Assembly (NCBI RefSeq): GCF_019704555.1
Contig: NZ_AP024745.1
Coordinates: 2,414,001-2,478,000 of the forward strand
Direction of reading: 5' to 3'
From: Actinoplanes sp. L3-i22
GTDB lineage: Bacteria; Actinomycetota; Actinomycetes; Mycobacteriales; Micromonosporaceae
DNA length: 64,000 bases
Under the pieces are notes generated by a model. It did no database searches. It had not been told where the DNA came from and was given only the letters and a program-made list of their open reading frames with translations. Shown here piece by piece: positions 15,992 to 24,921 of this stretch. How positions within the stretch are numbered: position 1 is the stretch's first letter; each line of letters begins with the position of its first letter. A program made the translations under genes and the position numbers.

Positions 15992-16537
15992 ATGGCGCTG
16001 GAGCACGCGATCCTGGTCTCCCTGCTGGAGCAGCCCGGGTCGGGATATGAGCTGGCCCGCCGGTTCGAGCGGTCCATCGGCCGGTTCTGGACCGCGACGC
16101 ACCAGCAGATCTACCGGGTGCTGAAGCGGATGGAGTCGGACGGCTGGGTCACCGCGGTCGACGTCGGGCAGGACGGCCGGCCCGACAAGCGGGACTTCTC
16201 GGTCTCCGCGGCCGGGCGCGACGTGCTCACCGGGTGGCTGCGGGAGCCGGTGCAGCCGGAAGCCGTGCGGCACGACCTGGCGGTGAAGGTGCGCGGGGCG
16301 GCGTTCGACGACCCGGCCGGGCGGGCGGCGCTGATCTCCGAGGTGGTGCGGTACCGCGCCGACCACGAGGAGCTGCTCGCGCGCTACCTCGCCGGGGAAA
16401 AACGCGATTTTTCCGGACAAGAACCTGATGCCGGCCAGCGACTCCAGCACGTCGTGCTGCGCGGCGGCATCGCCTACGAGCGGATGCTCCTCGACTGGCT
16501 CGACGAGGTCCTGATCGAACTCCGAAAGGAATCCTGA
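15992..16537 (+). CDS. PadR-family transcriptional regulator
   Basis: The 181-residue protein has the N-terminal winged helix of PadR regulators (residues 1-85: ALEHAILVSLLEQPGSGYEL, FWTATHQQIYRVLKRMESDGWV, then the wing DGRPDKRDFSVS), followed by a helical C-terminal domain of about 90 residues typical of the Vir-like subgroup, used for dimerisation. It should repress transcription and release in response to a small ligand. GCGGAG lies just before the ATG, and a perfect palindrome lies 12 bp upstream, implying autoregulation. The acyl-CoA dehydrogenase gene begins 3 nt after its stop, so that enzyme is the likely regulated function. Confidence 0.92.
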   Translation: MALEHAILVSLLEQPGSGYELARRFERSIGRFWTATHQQIYRVLKRMESDGWVTAVDVGQDGRPDKRDFSVSAAGRDVLTGWLREPVQPEAVRHDLAVKVRGAAFDDPAGRAALISEVVRYRADHEELLARYLAGEKRDFSGQEPDAGQRLQHVVLRGGIAYERMLLDWLDEVLIELRKES

Positions 16538-16540
16538 ACA

Positions 16541-18208
16541 GTGCTGTTCAACCCGAACACCGCCGACTTCGCGCAGTTCGACGACGAGACCCGCCGGCTG
16601 CTGCGGGCCACCGTCGACTTCTTCGAGGAGCGCGGTAAGAAGGCGCTGATCGACCGGTACATCAACCGGTCCTGGTACGACGACTTCCTGGCCTTCTCGG
16701 CCAAGGAGGGGCTGTTCGCGACGTTCCTGACGCCGGGCGGGTCGGGCGACAAACGCTGGGATACCGCGCGTAACGCCGTACTCAGCGAGATCCTCGGGTT
16801 TTACGGGTTGGATTATTGGTACGTCTGGCAGGTCACCGTGCTCGGTCTCGGGCCGGTCTGGCAGAGCGGGGCGGACAGTGCGCGCCGGCACGCGGCCCAG
16901 TTGCTGGACGAGGGCCATGTGATGGCTTTCGGACTGTCCGAGCGCAGCCACGGCGCCGACATCTACTCCACCGACATGGTTCTGACGAAGACCGAGGACG
17001 GCTATCTCGCCAACGGCACGAAGTACTACATCGGCAACGGCAATGTCGCCGGGCTGGTGTCGGTGTTCGGGAAGACCGACGACGGCTACGTCTTCTTCAC
17101 GGCGGACAGCCGCCACCCGGACTACCACCTGATCAAGAACGTCGTGAACAAGCAGATGTACGTGAGCACGTTCGAGCTGCGCGACTACCCGGTGCGCGAG
17201 CAGGACATCCTGCACACCGGGCAGGACGCCTTCGACGCCGCGCTGAACACGGTCAACGTCGGCAAGTTCAACCTGTGCACGGCCGCGATCGGGATCTGCG
17301 AGCACGCGATGTACGAGGCGGTCACGCACGCCCACCGTCGCGTCCTGTACGGCAAGCCGGTCACCAACTTCCCGCACGTGCGACGGGAGCTGTCCGACGC
17401 GTACGTCCGGCTGGTCGCCATGAAGCTCTTCAGTGACCGCGCCGTCGACTATTTCCGCTCGGCCGGCCCGGACGACCGCCGCTACCTGCTGTTCAACCCG
17501 ATGACCAAGATGAAGGTCACCACCGAGGGCGAACGGGTCGTCGACCTGATGTGGGACGTGATCGCGGCCAAGGGCTTCGAGGCGGACACCTACTTCGACA
17601 AGGCGGCGATGGACATCCGCGGCCTGCCGAAGCTCGAGGGCACGGTGCACGTCAACCTGGCGCTGATCCTCAAGTTCATGCCCAATTACCTGCACCACCC
17701 GATGGCGTACGACGCGGTGCCGACCCGCCACGACGCCGCCGACGACGAGTTCCTGTTCCGGCAGGGCCCGGCCCGCGGGCTCGGCGCGATCCGCTTCCAC
17801 GACTGGCGGATCGCGTACGACAAGTTCGCCGCCCTGCCGAACGTCGCCCGCTTCCGGCAGCAGGCCGACGCCCTGGGCAGCCTGGAGGTGGCCCAGGAGC
17901 AGCACGCCGACCTGGACTTCCTGCTCTCGGTCGGCCAGTTGTTCGCGCTGGTCGTCTACGGCCACCTGATCCTGGAGCAGGCCGAGCTGACCGGTCTCGA
18001 CGCGTCCGTACTGGACGAGATCTTCGCGGTGCTGGTCCGCGACTTCGCCCAGCACGCGACCGACCTCCACGGCAAGACCGCGACCACCGACGAGCAGGCC
18101 GCGTGGGCACTTGACCAGGTGCTGCGCCCGGTGGCGGACGAGGCGCGCACCGCCGCGGTATGGAACGAGGTGCTTTCGCTCGTCGGCGCGTACGAGATGC
18201 GGCCCTGA
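16541..18208 (+). CDS. Acyl-CoA dehydrogenase family protein
   Basis: This 555-residue flavoprotein has the acyl-CoA dehydrogenase layout: an N-terminal helical domain, a middle beta domain (ALSERSHGADIYSTD-like FAD/substrate block, about residues 128-140, read here as GLSERSHGADIYSTD) and a C-terminal helical bundle with VLYGKPVTNFPHVRREL. It is longer than the usual 380-400 residues, with an extra C-terminal helical part of about 150 residues. It should oxidise an acyl-CoA or similar thioester to the trans-2-enoyl product using FAD. Translation starts at a GTG (16541) with GAAAGGA upstream, 3 nt after the padR-type stop. The substrate is unknown. Confidence 0.85.
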   Translation: MLFNPNTADFAQFDDETRRLLRATVDFFEERGKKALIDRYINRSWYDDFLAFSAKEGLFATFLTPGGSGDKRWDTARNAVLSEILGFYGLDYWYVWQVTVLGLGPVWQSGADSARRHAAQLLDEGHVMAFGLSERSHGADIYSTDMVLTKTEDGYLANGTKYYIGNGNVAGLVSVFGKTDDGYVFFTADSRHPDYHLIKNVVNKQMYVSTFELRDYPVREQDILHTGQDAFDAALNTVNVGKFNLCTAAIGICEHAMYEAVTHAHRRVLYGKPVTNFPHVRRELSDAYVRLVAMKLFSDRAVDYFRSAGPDDRRYLLFNPMTKMKVTTEGERVVDLMWDVIAAKGFEADTYFDKAAMDIRGLPKLEGTVHVNLALILKFMPNYLHHPMAYDAVPTRHDAADDEFLFRQGPARGLGAIRFHDWRIAYDKFAALPNVARFRQQADALGSLEVAQEQHADLDFLLSVGQLFALVVYGHLILEQAELTGLDASVLDEIFAVLVRDFAQHATDLHGKTATTDEQAAWALDQVLRPVADEARTAAVWNEVLSLVGAYEMRP

Positions 18209-18221
18209 GTTATAAACAGGC

Positions 18222-18911
18222 ATGGCCGTTGACCTGACCGACCCCGTCGGCGACGATGACGCGCGCGATGACCTCATCGCCTACTTCAACGAGGACGGCG
18301 AGCGGAGATACACCGGCCGCCGCTTCGACTCGTTCGCCGGCGGGGGCGACCTGCCCGGCGTCCAGGACGTGTTCACGCCCGAGGACCTGCTGGCCGTGCA
18401 GGCGCTGTCCGTCGTGGTCCCGTCCGAGACGGTGTTCGACCTGCTCGGCGGGCCGCTGGGCCGGGAGCTCACGGCGCTGCTGGCCCGGGTGCCGGTCGAC
18501 GTCGAGCTGGGCACCCGGGACGCCCGCAAGCTCGTCCAGGGCCCGGTGCTGGAGGCGTGGCAGCTGCTGAAGGAGCAGAAGCGGATCGGCTACGTGACCG
18601 CCGGCAAGCTGATCGCCCGGAAACGGCCGCACCTGATCCCGGTCTACGACGAGGTGATCCGGTGCCAGTTCGGCGGGCCGCAGCAGGTCTGGATCCGGTT
18701 GCACGACCGGCTCCGGGAGGACGACGGCCAGCTGCGCGGGATGCTCGCCGCGCTGCGGACCCGGGCCCAGATCTCGCCGCGGATCAGTCTGCTGCGGGTG
18801 CTCGACGTGGTGCTGTGGATGCGGCACCACGCCGAGCATCTCGACAAGGACTGTCCGGGGTTCGGCACGGTCTCGCTGGACCGGCTGTGGCCGGAGTCAG
18901 AGGAAGAGTGA
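18222..18911 (+). CDS. DUF6308-like conserved hypothetical protein
   Basis: The 229-residue soluble protein resembles a family I recall as DUF6308 in actinomycetes; that name is from memory. It starts acidic (DDDARDDLIAYFNEDG), continues with YTGRRFDSFAGGGD and ends with RVLDVVLWMRHHAEH. A segment KRIGYVTAGKLIARKRPHLIPVYDEVI is well organised and positively charged. No catalytic motif is clear. The ATG at 18222 follows an AT-rich stretch (TTATAAAC) by 5-7 nt and lacks a Shine-Dalgarno sequence. Its 3' end overlaps the converging fadB-like gene by 15 bp. Function unknown. Confidence 0.75.
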   Translation: MAVDLTDPVGDDDARDDLIAYFNEDGERRYTGRRFDSFAGGGDLPGVQDVFTPEDLLAVQALSVVVPSETVFDLLGGPLGRELTALLARVPVDVELGTRDARKLVQGPVLEAWQLLKEQKRIGYVTAGKLIARKRPHLIPVYDEVIRCQFGGPQQVWIRLHDRLREDDGQLRGMLAALRTRAQISPRISLLRVLDVVLWMRHHAEHLDKDCPGFGTVSLDRLWPESEEE

Positions 18912-20960
18912 GCCCTCGTCCGCCTTCTTGACCAGCAGCGGCGGCGGGTCGAACCGGTCACCGTAACGTCCGGCCAGCTCCCGGGCCCGGGCGACGAACC
19001 CGGGCAGCCCGCCGGCGTACTGGTTGACGTACTGCAGCACGCCCCCGGTCCAGCCCGGATACCCGATGCCCAGGATCGACCCGATGTTCGCCTCGGCGAC
19101 CGTGGTCAGCACCCCCTCGTCCAGGCACTTCGCCGACTCGATCGCCTCGATGAACAGCATCCGCTCGATGAGGTCCTCGAACGGGACGCGGCTTCGGGAC
19201 GAGGCGAACGCTTCGAGCCCGGGCCACAGCCCGGCGCGCTTCCCGTCGACGTAGTCGTAGAAGCCGGCGCCGGTCGACCGGCCCTGGCGACCGAACTCGT
19301 CGATCATGCGGTCCAGGACCTCGTCGGACGGGTGCGGCACCCAGGAGTCGCCGGCCGCGGCCCGGGTCTCGTCCCGGATCCGCCGCGGCAGGGTCAGCGT
19401 CAGCTCGTCCATCAGCGCGAGCACCGGCGCCGGGTAGCCGGCCTGGCCACTGGCCTGCTCGATGCTGGCCGGCGGAACGCCCTCGGCGAGCATCGCCATC
19501 CCCTCGCCGGTGAACGTGCCGATCACCCGGCTGGTGAAGAAGCCGCGCGAGTCGTTCACCACGATCGGCGTCTTGCGCAGCAGCCGCACCACGGCCAGGG
19601 CGCGGCGGACCGTGTCGTCACCGGTCTTCGCCCCGCGGATCACCTCGACCAGGGGCATCCGGTCGACCGGGGAGAAGAAGTGCAGGCCGAGGAAGTCGGC
19701 CGGCCGGGTCACCCCGTCGGCGAGCAGCGTGATCGGCAGCGTCGAGGTGTTCGAGCAGAGCAGCGCGTCCGGCGCGAGCACGCCCTCGAGCTCGGCGAAC
19801 ACCTTCGCCTTGACCGCCGGGTCCTCGAACACCGCCTCGATCACCAGGTCGGCGCCGGCCAGGTCGGTGACGTCGGCGGTGGCGAGGATCCGGTCCGGGT
19901 GCCGGGCCTTCGCGGCGCCGCGCCGGGCCGCTTCGATCGAGACATCCTTGAGTACGACCTCGAGCCCGGCCCGCGCGCACACGTCGGCGATGCCCGCGCC
20001 CATCATCCCGGCGCCGAGCACCGCGACCTTGCGGATCGGCGGGGTCGCGCCGATGTCCCGGGCCTCGGCGGCGTTCTTGTCGTAGAAGAACGCCTTGATC
20101 ATGTTCTTGGTGATCTGCCCGGTGACCAGCTCGACGAACCAGCGGCTCTCGATCGTGAACGCGGTGTCCACGTCGACCTGCGCACCCTCGACCGCTGCGG
20201 CCAGGATGTTCCGCGGCGCCGGGTAGGGGGCGCCCTTGAGCTGCTTGCGCAGCGTCGCCGGGAACGCCGCCAGCTGCGCGTGCGGGATGCCGCCGGGAAT
20301 CCGGTAGCCGGTGCGGTCCCACGGCTGCGCCGCGTCCGGATTCGCGAGGATCCACTCCCGGGCCGCGCTCAGCAACTCCTCCGGCGTGCTCACCAGGCGG
20401 TCGATCAGTCCCAGATCGCGGGCGGCCGCGGCACGGTGGCGGGTTCCCTTCAGCAACACCTGGGTCAAGGCCGGCACCAGACCGAGAAGCCTTACGGTAC
20501 GGACGACGCCCCCGCCCGCCGGCAGCAGCCCGAGCGTGACCTCGGGCAACCCGACCTGCACCGCCGGGCTGTCCAGCGCGACCCGGTGATGGCAGGCCAG
20601 CGCCAGTTCGAGCCCGCCGCCCAGCGCCGCCCCGTTGATCGCCGCGACCACCGGCCGGCCCAGCCGTTCCAGGCGCCGGAACTGGGCCTTCACCTCGTTC
20701 GCCGAGTCGAACGCGGCCCGGCCCTGGTCCGGCCCGGTCGAGCCGAGCTGGTCCAGGTCACCGCCGGCGAACCAGGACTTCTTCGCGGACACCAGGATCA
20801 CCCCGGTGATCGTGTCGCGCTCGTGCTCCAGCCGGGCGACGGTCGCCGCCATGCTGCGGATGTACGCCTCGTTCATGGTGTTGGCGCCGCGCGCCGGGTC
20901 GTCCAGGGTGAGCAGCACGATCCCGTCGGCGTCCCGCTCCCAGCGGATGGTCTCGGACAT
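18897..20960 (-). CDS. fadB: Bifunctional enoyl-CoA hydratase / 3-hydroxyacyl-CoA dehydrogenase
   Basis: The 687-residue protein is the alpha subunit of a beta-oxidation complex. The N-terminal crotonase domain (about residues 1-190) has both catalytic glutamates in expected places, GGGLELALA (Glu118) and GLPEVTLG (Glu138-140 region). The dehydrogenase domain begins with the NAD-binding GAGMMGAG (residues 316-323), followed by the C-terminal 3-hydroxyacyl-CoA dehydrogenase helices. It should hydrate trans-2-enoyl-CoA and oxidise the 3-hydroxyacyl-CoA. It begins 11 nt after the thiolase gene, which would supply the final step, so the pair forms a fadAB operon. FadB versus FadJ assignment is not possible from sequence alone. 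Confidence 0.93.
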   Translation of the reverse strand: MSETIRWERDADGIVLLTLDDPARGANTMNEAYIRSMAATVARLEHERDTITGVILVSAKKSWFAGGDLDQLGSTGPDQGRAAFDSANEVKAQFRRLERLGRPVVAAINGAALGGGLELALACHHRVALDSPAVQVGLPEVTLGLLPAGGGVVRTVRLLGLVPALTQVLLKGTRHRAAAARDLGLIDRLVSTPEELLSAAREWILANPDAAQPWDRTGYRIPGGIPHAQLAAFPATLRKQLKGAPYPAPRNILAAAVEGAQVDVDTAFTIESRWFVELVTGQITKNMIKAFFYDKNAAEARDIGATPPIRKVAVLGAGMMGAGIADVCARAGLEVVLKDVSIEAARRGAAKARHPDRILATADVTDLAGADLVIEAVFEDPAVKAKVFAELEGVLAPDALLCSNTSTLPITLLADGVTRPADFLGLHFFSPVDRMPLVEVIRGAKTGDDTVRRALAVVRLLRKTPIVVNDSRGFFTSRVIGTFTGEGMAMLAEGVPPASIEQASGQAGYPAPVLALMDELTLTLPRRIRDETRAAAGDSWVPHPSDEVLDRMIDEFGRQGRSTGAGFYDYVDGKRAGLWPGLEAFASSRSRVPFEDLIERMLFIEAIESAKCLDEGVLTTVAEANIGSILGIGYPGWTGGVLQYVNQYAGGLPGFVARARELAGRYGDRFDPPPLLVKKADEGSLFL

Positions 20961-20971
20961 GCGGTTCTCCC

Positions 20972-22168
20972 TTAGAGACGCTCGACGACGGTGGCGATGC
21001 CCATGCCGCCGCCGATGCAGAGGGTGGCCAGGCCGTACCGGCCGCCGCGGCGGTCCAGTTCGTCGACCAGGGTGCCCAGGATCATGGCGCCGGTCGCGCC
21101 GAGCGGATGGCCCAGCGCGATCGCGCCCCCGTTCACGTTGACGATCTCCGGGTCCACCTTGAGGTCGTCGATGAAGTGCAGGACGGCCGCCGCGAACGCC
21201 TCGTTCATCTCGACCAGGTCCAGGTCACCGACGGTCAGGCCGGCCTTGGCCAGCGCCTTGCGGGCGGCCGGGGCCGGCCCGGTCAGCATGATCGTCGGCT
21301 CGGCGCCGCTGACCGCGCCGGCCACGATCCGGGCCCGCGGGGTCAGCCCGGCCCGCGCGCCGGCCCGCTCCGAGCCGACCAGGACCAGGGCCGCGCCGTC
21401 GACGATGCCGGACGAGTTGCCGGCCGTGTGGACGTGCTCGATCCGCTCGACCCAGTGGTACTTCTGCAGCGCCACCGCGTCGAAGCCGGCCAGGTCGCCG
21501 AAGGACGGCTTCAGCTCGCCCAGGCCGTCGAGGGTGGTCCCGGGACGGACGTGCTCGTCATGATCCAGGATCAGCAGACCGTTGCGGTCGCGGACCGGGA
21601 CGATCGAGCGGCTCTGGTCCGGCGCGGCCGCCGCCCGCTGCTGAGAGCGCAGGGCGTAGGCGTCCACGTCCGCCCGCGAGTACCCGTTCAGCGTGGCGAT
21701 CAGGTCGGCGCTGATGCCCTGCGGGACGAAGCTCGTCGCGAGGGCGGTCTCCGGGTCCTGCGCCCAGGCGCCGCCGTCCGAGCCCATCGGCACCCGGGAC
21801 ATCGACTCGACGCCACCGGCCAGCACCAGGTCCTCCCAGCCGGAGCGGACCTTCTGCGCCGCCGTGTTCACCGCCTCCAGGCCGGAGCCGCAGAACCGGT
21901 TGAGCTGCACGCCGGCCACGGTGTGCGGCAGGCCGGCGGCGAGCGCCGCGACCTTCGCGAGGTCCGAGCCCTGGTCGCCGAGCGGCGAGACGACGCCGAG
22001 CACCACGTCCTCGATGTCCGCCGGATCCAGGCCGGGGTGGCGCCGCCGCAGCTCGCCGATCAGGCCGGTGAGCAGCGAGACCGGCTTGACCCCGTGCAGC
22101 GAGCCGGTCGGGCGGCCCCGGCCGCGCGGGGTGCGGATCGCGTCGTACACGAATGCCTCGGTGCCCAT
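20972..22168 (-). CDS. fadA: Acetyl-CoA C-acyltransferase (thiolase)
   Basis: The 398-residue protein is a complete thiolase: nucleophilic Cys93 in RFCGSGLEA, the NEAFAA segment, the catalytic His in [14 protein letters not shown], and the second Cys (about residue 384) in CIGGGMG. It should cleave 3-ketoacyl-CoA with CoA as the last step of beta-oxidation. The ATG at 22168 has GGGAG about 8 nt upstream. It leads the fadAB pair on the minus strand, divergent from the fadD gene, so one intergenic region may control uptake/activation and degradation of fatty acids together. Confidence 0.93.
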   Translation of the reverse strand: MGTEAFVYDAIRTPRGRGRPTGSLHGVKPVSLLTGLIGELRRRHPGLDPADIEDVVLGVVSPLGDQGSDLAKVAALAAGLPHTVAGVQLNRFCGSGLEAVNTAAQKVRSGWEDLVLAGGVESMSRVPMGSDGGAWAQDPETALATSFVPQGISADLIATLNGYSRADVDAYALRSQQRAAAAPDQSRSIVPVRDRNGLLILDHDEHVRPGTTLDGLGELKPSFGDLAGFDAVALQKYHWVERIEHVHTAGNSSGIVDGAALVLVGSERAGARAGLTPRARIVAGAVSGAEPTIMLTGPAPAARKALAKAGLTVGDLDLVEMNEAFAAAVLHFIDDLKVDPEIVNVNGGAIALGHPLGATGAMILGTLVDELDRRGGRYGLATLCIGGGMGIATVVERL

Positions 22169-22291
22169 CCAGGGTCTCCCATCGATCGCCGTCCCATGCG
22201 AATCTCGATTAACTTATTCCTCTGTTTTCCCTTCCTGTCAAGGATTTCAGAGTTGATGGACAGGGGATGCTAGATCAACTTTCTGGGGCTC

Positions 22292-22320
22292 TTCACACGA
22301 CGGTAACCGCGGTTTACTGT
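22292..22320 (+). promoter_or_regulatory. fadD promoter with an operator-like palindrome in the spacer
   Basis: TTCACA (22292-22297) and TACTGT (22315-22320) resemble -35 and -10 hexamers and are separated by exactly 17 bp. The last ten spacer bases, 22305-22314, are the perfect palindrome AACCGCGGTT, directly against the -10 box. A repressor bound there would block RNA polymerase; a TetR-type fatty-acid regulator is the usual candidate in actinomycetes, by inference only. Confidence 0.6.
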
Positions 22321-22326
22321 GCCGAC

Positions 22327-22386
22327 ATGCACGACGGTCTCTCCGTGGCTGCCGCGGATCCGCCGGGTCGTCGGCGACCAGCTTGA
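22327..22386 (+). CDS. Candidate 19-residue leader peptide before fadD
   Basis: An ATG lies 6 nt after the -10 box TACTGT, so a transcript could start at or next to it and be translated without a leader. The 19-codon frame (MHDGLSVAAADPPGRRRPA) ends at TGA 22384-22386, and that stop directly touches the GAAGGAGG ribosome-binding site of fadD. The frame is too short to prove by codon use. If translated, ribosomes stalling at the DPP or RRRP codons would cover the fadD ribosome-binding site. Confidence 0.3.
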   Translation: MHDGLSVAAADPPGRRRPA

Positions 22387-22400
22387 AGGAGGCAACCCCG

Positions 22401-24218
22401 ATGGACTCCTCCCTCGCCCGACGGTGCGCGGACACCGCCCGCGGGCTGACCGTTCCCGCCCTGCTGCACCGCAACGCCACCGAGTTCGGCGACCTGCCGG
22501 CCCTCGGCGTCCTCGGCGAGCCGGACACGCTGACCTGGCGCGAGCTGCGCGACCGGGTCGCCGCGATCTCCCGCGGTCTGGCCGAGCTCGGCCTCGCCGC
22601 CGGCGACCGCCTGCTGATCAACATGTCGGCCCGGCCCGAGCACTGGCTGGTCGACCTGGCCGCGGCGCACCTCGGCGCGATCCCGTCCACCGTGTACAGC
22701 ACGCTCGCGCCGGCCCAGCTCGCCTACGTGGCCCGGCACAGCGGGGCGGAGATCCTGGTCCTCGAAGGGCCGGCCGAGCTGGCCCGGTGGACCCCGCTGC
22801 TGGCGTCGCTGCCGGCGGTGCGCCACGTGATCGTCGTCGCGCCCGGCTCCGACCGGTCCATTGATCTTCAGCAGGTGGCGTCCCGGGGCGAGGCCGCGCA
22901 CCGGGCCGACCCGGCGGCATTCGAGAAGGCGTGGCGGGCGGTCCGGCCGGACCAGCCGGTCACCCTGCTCTACACGTCCGGGACCACCGGCGACCCGAAA
23001 GGCGTGGTGCTCACCCACCACAACGTGATCTACCAGTCGGTGGTCCTGGCGGCGACCGTCCCCACCCCCGACCACGCGCCGTCGCTGGCCTACCTGCCGC
23101 TCGCGCACATCGCCGAACGGATGCTCGGCATCTACAACGCGATCTACCGCGCCGGCCACGTCACCATCTGCCCCGACCCGGCTCAGCTGCTGGCCGGGCT
23201 GTCGGAGGTCCGCCCGGTCTCGTTCTTCGGCGTGCCCCGGATCTGGGAGAAGATGGTCGCCGGCATCCAGGCCCAGCTCGCCGCCGCCGACCCGGCCGTC
23301 CGCCGGGCCGTCGAGGCCGCGCGCGAGGTGGCGCTGCAGGCCTACCGGGTGCGCGCCGCCGGGCAGCCGCTCTCACCCGAGCTGCGCACCCGGCTCGACC
23401 TGGTGGACACCCGGGTGCTGCGGCCGCTACGGGCCCGGCTCGGGCTGGACAACGTGCTCTGGCCGGGCAGCGGCGCCGCGCCGATCCCGGTCGAGGTGCT
23501 GCTCTACCTGGCCGGCATCGGGATCGACGTGCTCGAGGTCTGGGGGATGACCGAGACCACCGGCACCGCCACGATCAACACGCCCGACCACTTCCGGACC
23601 GGGACGGTCGGGCGGGTCAACCCGGGCATGGAGGTCAGGCTGGCCGGGGACGGCGAGATCCTGGTCCGCGGGCCGCTGGTCTGCGCCGGCTACCTCCAGC
23701 CGGACGGCAGCGTCGCGCCGGTCACCGACGCGGACGGCTGGCTGGCCACCGGCGACGTGGGCACGCTCGACGCCGACGGCTACCTGACCATCACCGACCG
23801 GAAGAAGGAGCTGATCATCAGCTCGGGCGGGAAGAACATCGCGCCGGCCCAGATCGAGAGCCTGCTCCGCGCCCACCCGCTGATCGCCCAGGCGGTCGCG
23901 ATCGGCGACCGGCGGCCGTACATCACCGCCCTGATCGTGCTCGACGACGAGACCGTGCCGGCCTGGGCCGCCCGGCACGGCCTGACCGGCACACCCCTGG
24001 CCGAGCTGGCCGCCCACCCGGACCTGCTCGCCGAGATCACCGCGGCGGTGGCCACGGCCAACGACCGCCTGTCCCGGCCCGAGCAGGTGAAACGCTTCCA
24101 CGTGCTGCCCCACGGCTGGACCCCGGAGACCGGCGAGCTGACCCCGACGCTGAAACTCCGCCGCCGGGTCGTCCAGGAGCGCTACGCGGCGGCGATCGGC
24201 GACCTGTACGCCGGGTGA
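22401..24218 (+). CDS. fadD: Long-chain fatty acid-CoA ligase (AMP-forming)
   Basis: The 605-residue protein has the ANL-superfamily signature LLYTSGTTGDPKGV, the WGMTETTG acyl-adenylate block, TGDVGTLDADGYLTITDRKKE and the SSGGKNIAPAQIE hinge. It should activate free fatty acids to acyl-CoA via acyl-AMP, feeding the neighbouring FadAB and acyl-CoA dehydrogenase. The length and the SGGKNI motif match the FadD15-like long-chain ligases of actinomycetes. I chose the ATG at 22401 because a strong GAAGGAGG lies 8 nt upstream; the frame itself is open to 22383. A promoter and candidate leader peptide precede it. Confidence 0.93.
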   Translation: MDSSLARRCADTARGLTVPALLHRNATEFGDLPALGVLGEPDTLTWRELRDRVAAISRGLAELGLAAGDRLLINMSARPEHWLVDLAAAHLGAIPSTVYSTLAPAQLAYVARHSGAEILVLEGPAELARWTPLLASLPAVRHVIVVAPGSDRSIDLQQVASRGEAAHRADPAAFEKAWRAVRPDQPVTLLYTSGTTGDPKGVVLTHHNVIYQSVVLAATVPTPDHAPSLAYLPLAHIAERMLGIYNAIYRAGHVTICPDPAQLLAGLSEVRPVSFFGVPRIWEKMVAGIQAQLAAADPAVRRAVEAAREVALQAYRVRAAGQPLSPELRTRLDLVDTRVLRPLRARLGLDNVLWPGSGAAPIPVEVLLYLAGIGIDVLEVWGMTETTGTATINTPDHFRTGTVGRVNPGMEVRLAGDGEILVRGPLVCAGYLQPDGSVAPVTDADGWLATGDVGTLDADGYLTITDRKKELIISSGGKNIAPAQIESLLRAHPLIAQAVAIGDRRPYITALIVLDDETVPAWAARHGLTGTPLAELAAHPDLLAEITAAVATANDRLSRPEQVKRFHVLPHGWTPETGELTPTLKLRRRVVQERYAAAIGDLYAG

Positions 24219-24260
24219 AGCGGGCCGCCGTGGTTTGCACCCAGCGGGCAGGATGGTCCG

Positions 24261-24917
24261 GTGATCGAAGATCGGGTCCGGGCCGGCGTGGCCGCCGCGG
24301 CGCTGGCCGTGCTGCTCGGCGGGTGCGCGCAACCGGGGACATCGGGGACTGTCGAGGCTGGGGACGGCGTCTCCGACACCGTCCCGGTGTGGAGTGCGCC
24401 GCCCAGCGGCCCGGCCGGCCCGGCCGGCCCGGCCAGCCCGGTTCCCACCGAGACCGCGGTGACCTGCCCGCCGGACGGGGTGCGGGTGGCGGCGGGGACC
24501 GGGGACGCGGCGTCCGGGCTGCGGGTGCTCGGCATCACGCTCACCAACTGCGGCACGAAGGTCTACCGGGTGAACGGCTACCCGTCGCTGCGGGCGCTGG
24601 ACCAGGACCACCAGGTCCTCGACGTGACCATGCTGAACGGGGCGAAGCAGGTCCTGCACACCGACCTGCCGTGGGACGGGCCGCCGAAGCCGGTCGTCCT
24701 GAAGCCCGGGCAACAGGCCGGCGTGGGCATCGCCTGGCGCAACACCTACGACGACCTCACCGACCCGCCGGTGACCGTGACCTACCTGGAGGTCACCCCG
24801 TCGGCCGGCGGCCCGGCGCAGGTGATCGCCCCGCCCAGCGGCCTGGACCTCGGCAGCACCGGGCGGATCGCGGTGAGCGCCTGGCAGCTCGATGCGGACC
24901 CGACCGGCGAACGCTGA
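24261..24917 (+). CDS. DUF4232-type lipoprotein
   Basis: The 218-residue protein starts with a lipoprotein signal whose lipobox LLGGC places the lipidated Cys at residue 22. A Pro/Gly/Ala-rich linker (about residues 40-70) is followed by a 140-residue beta domain like DUF4232: CPPDGVRV near its start, TLTNCGTKVYRVNGYPSL, and VVLKPGQQAGVGIAW. Two conserved cysteines probably form a disulfide. Such proteins are exported and of unknown function. Translation starts at a GTG (24261), 42 bp after fadD. The gene converges on a glycosyltransferase gene with only 4 bp between stops. Confidence 0.85.
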   Translation: MIEDRVRAGVAAAALAVLLGGCAQPGTSGTVEAGDGVSDTVPVWSAPPSGPAGPAGPASPVPTETAVTCPPDGVRVAAGTGDAASGLRVLGITLTNCGTKVYRVNGYPSLRALDQDHQVLDVTMLNGAKQVLHTDLPWDGPPKPVVLKPGQQAGVGIAWRNTYDDLTDPPVTVTYLEVTPSAGGPAQVIAPPSGLDLGSTGRIAVSAWQLDADPTGER

Positions 24918-24921
24918 CGAC

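Noticed and set aside
13654..16077. An 807-codon minus-strand frame over the molybdopterin oxidoreductase
   Set aside because: The plus strand has the CPLC iron-sulfur motif and full family architecture; the antisense product is compositionally biased.
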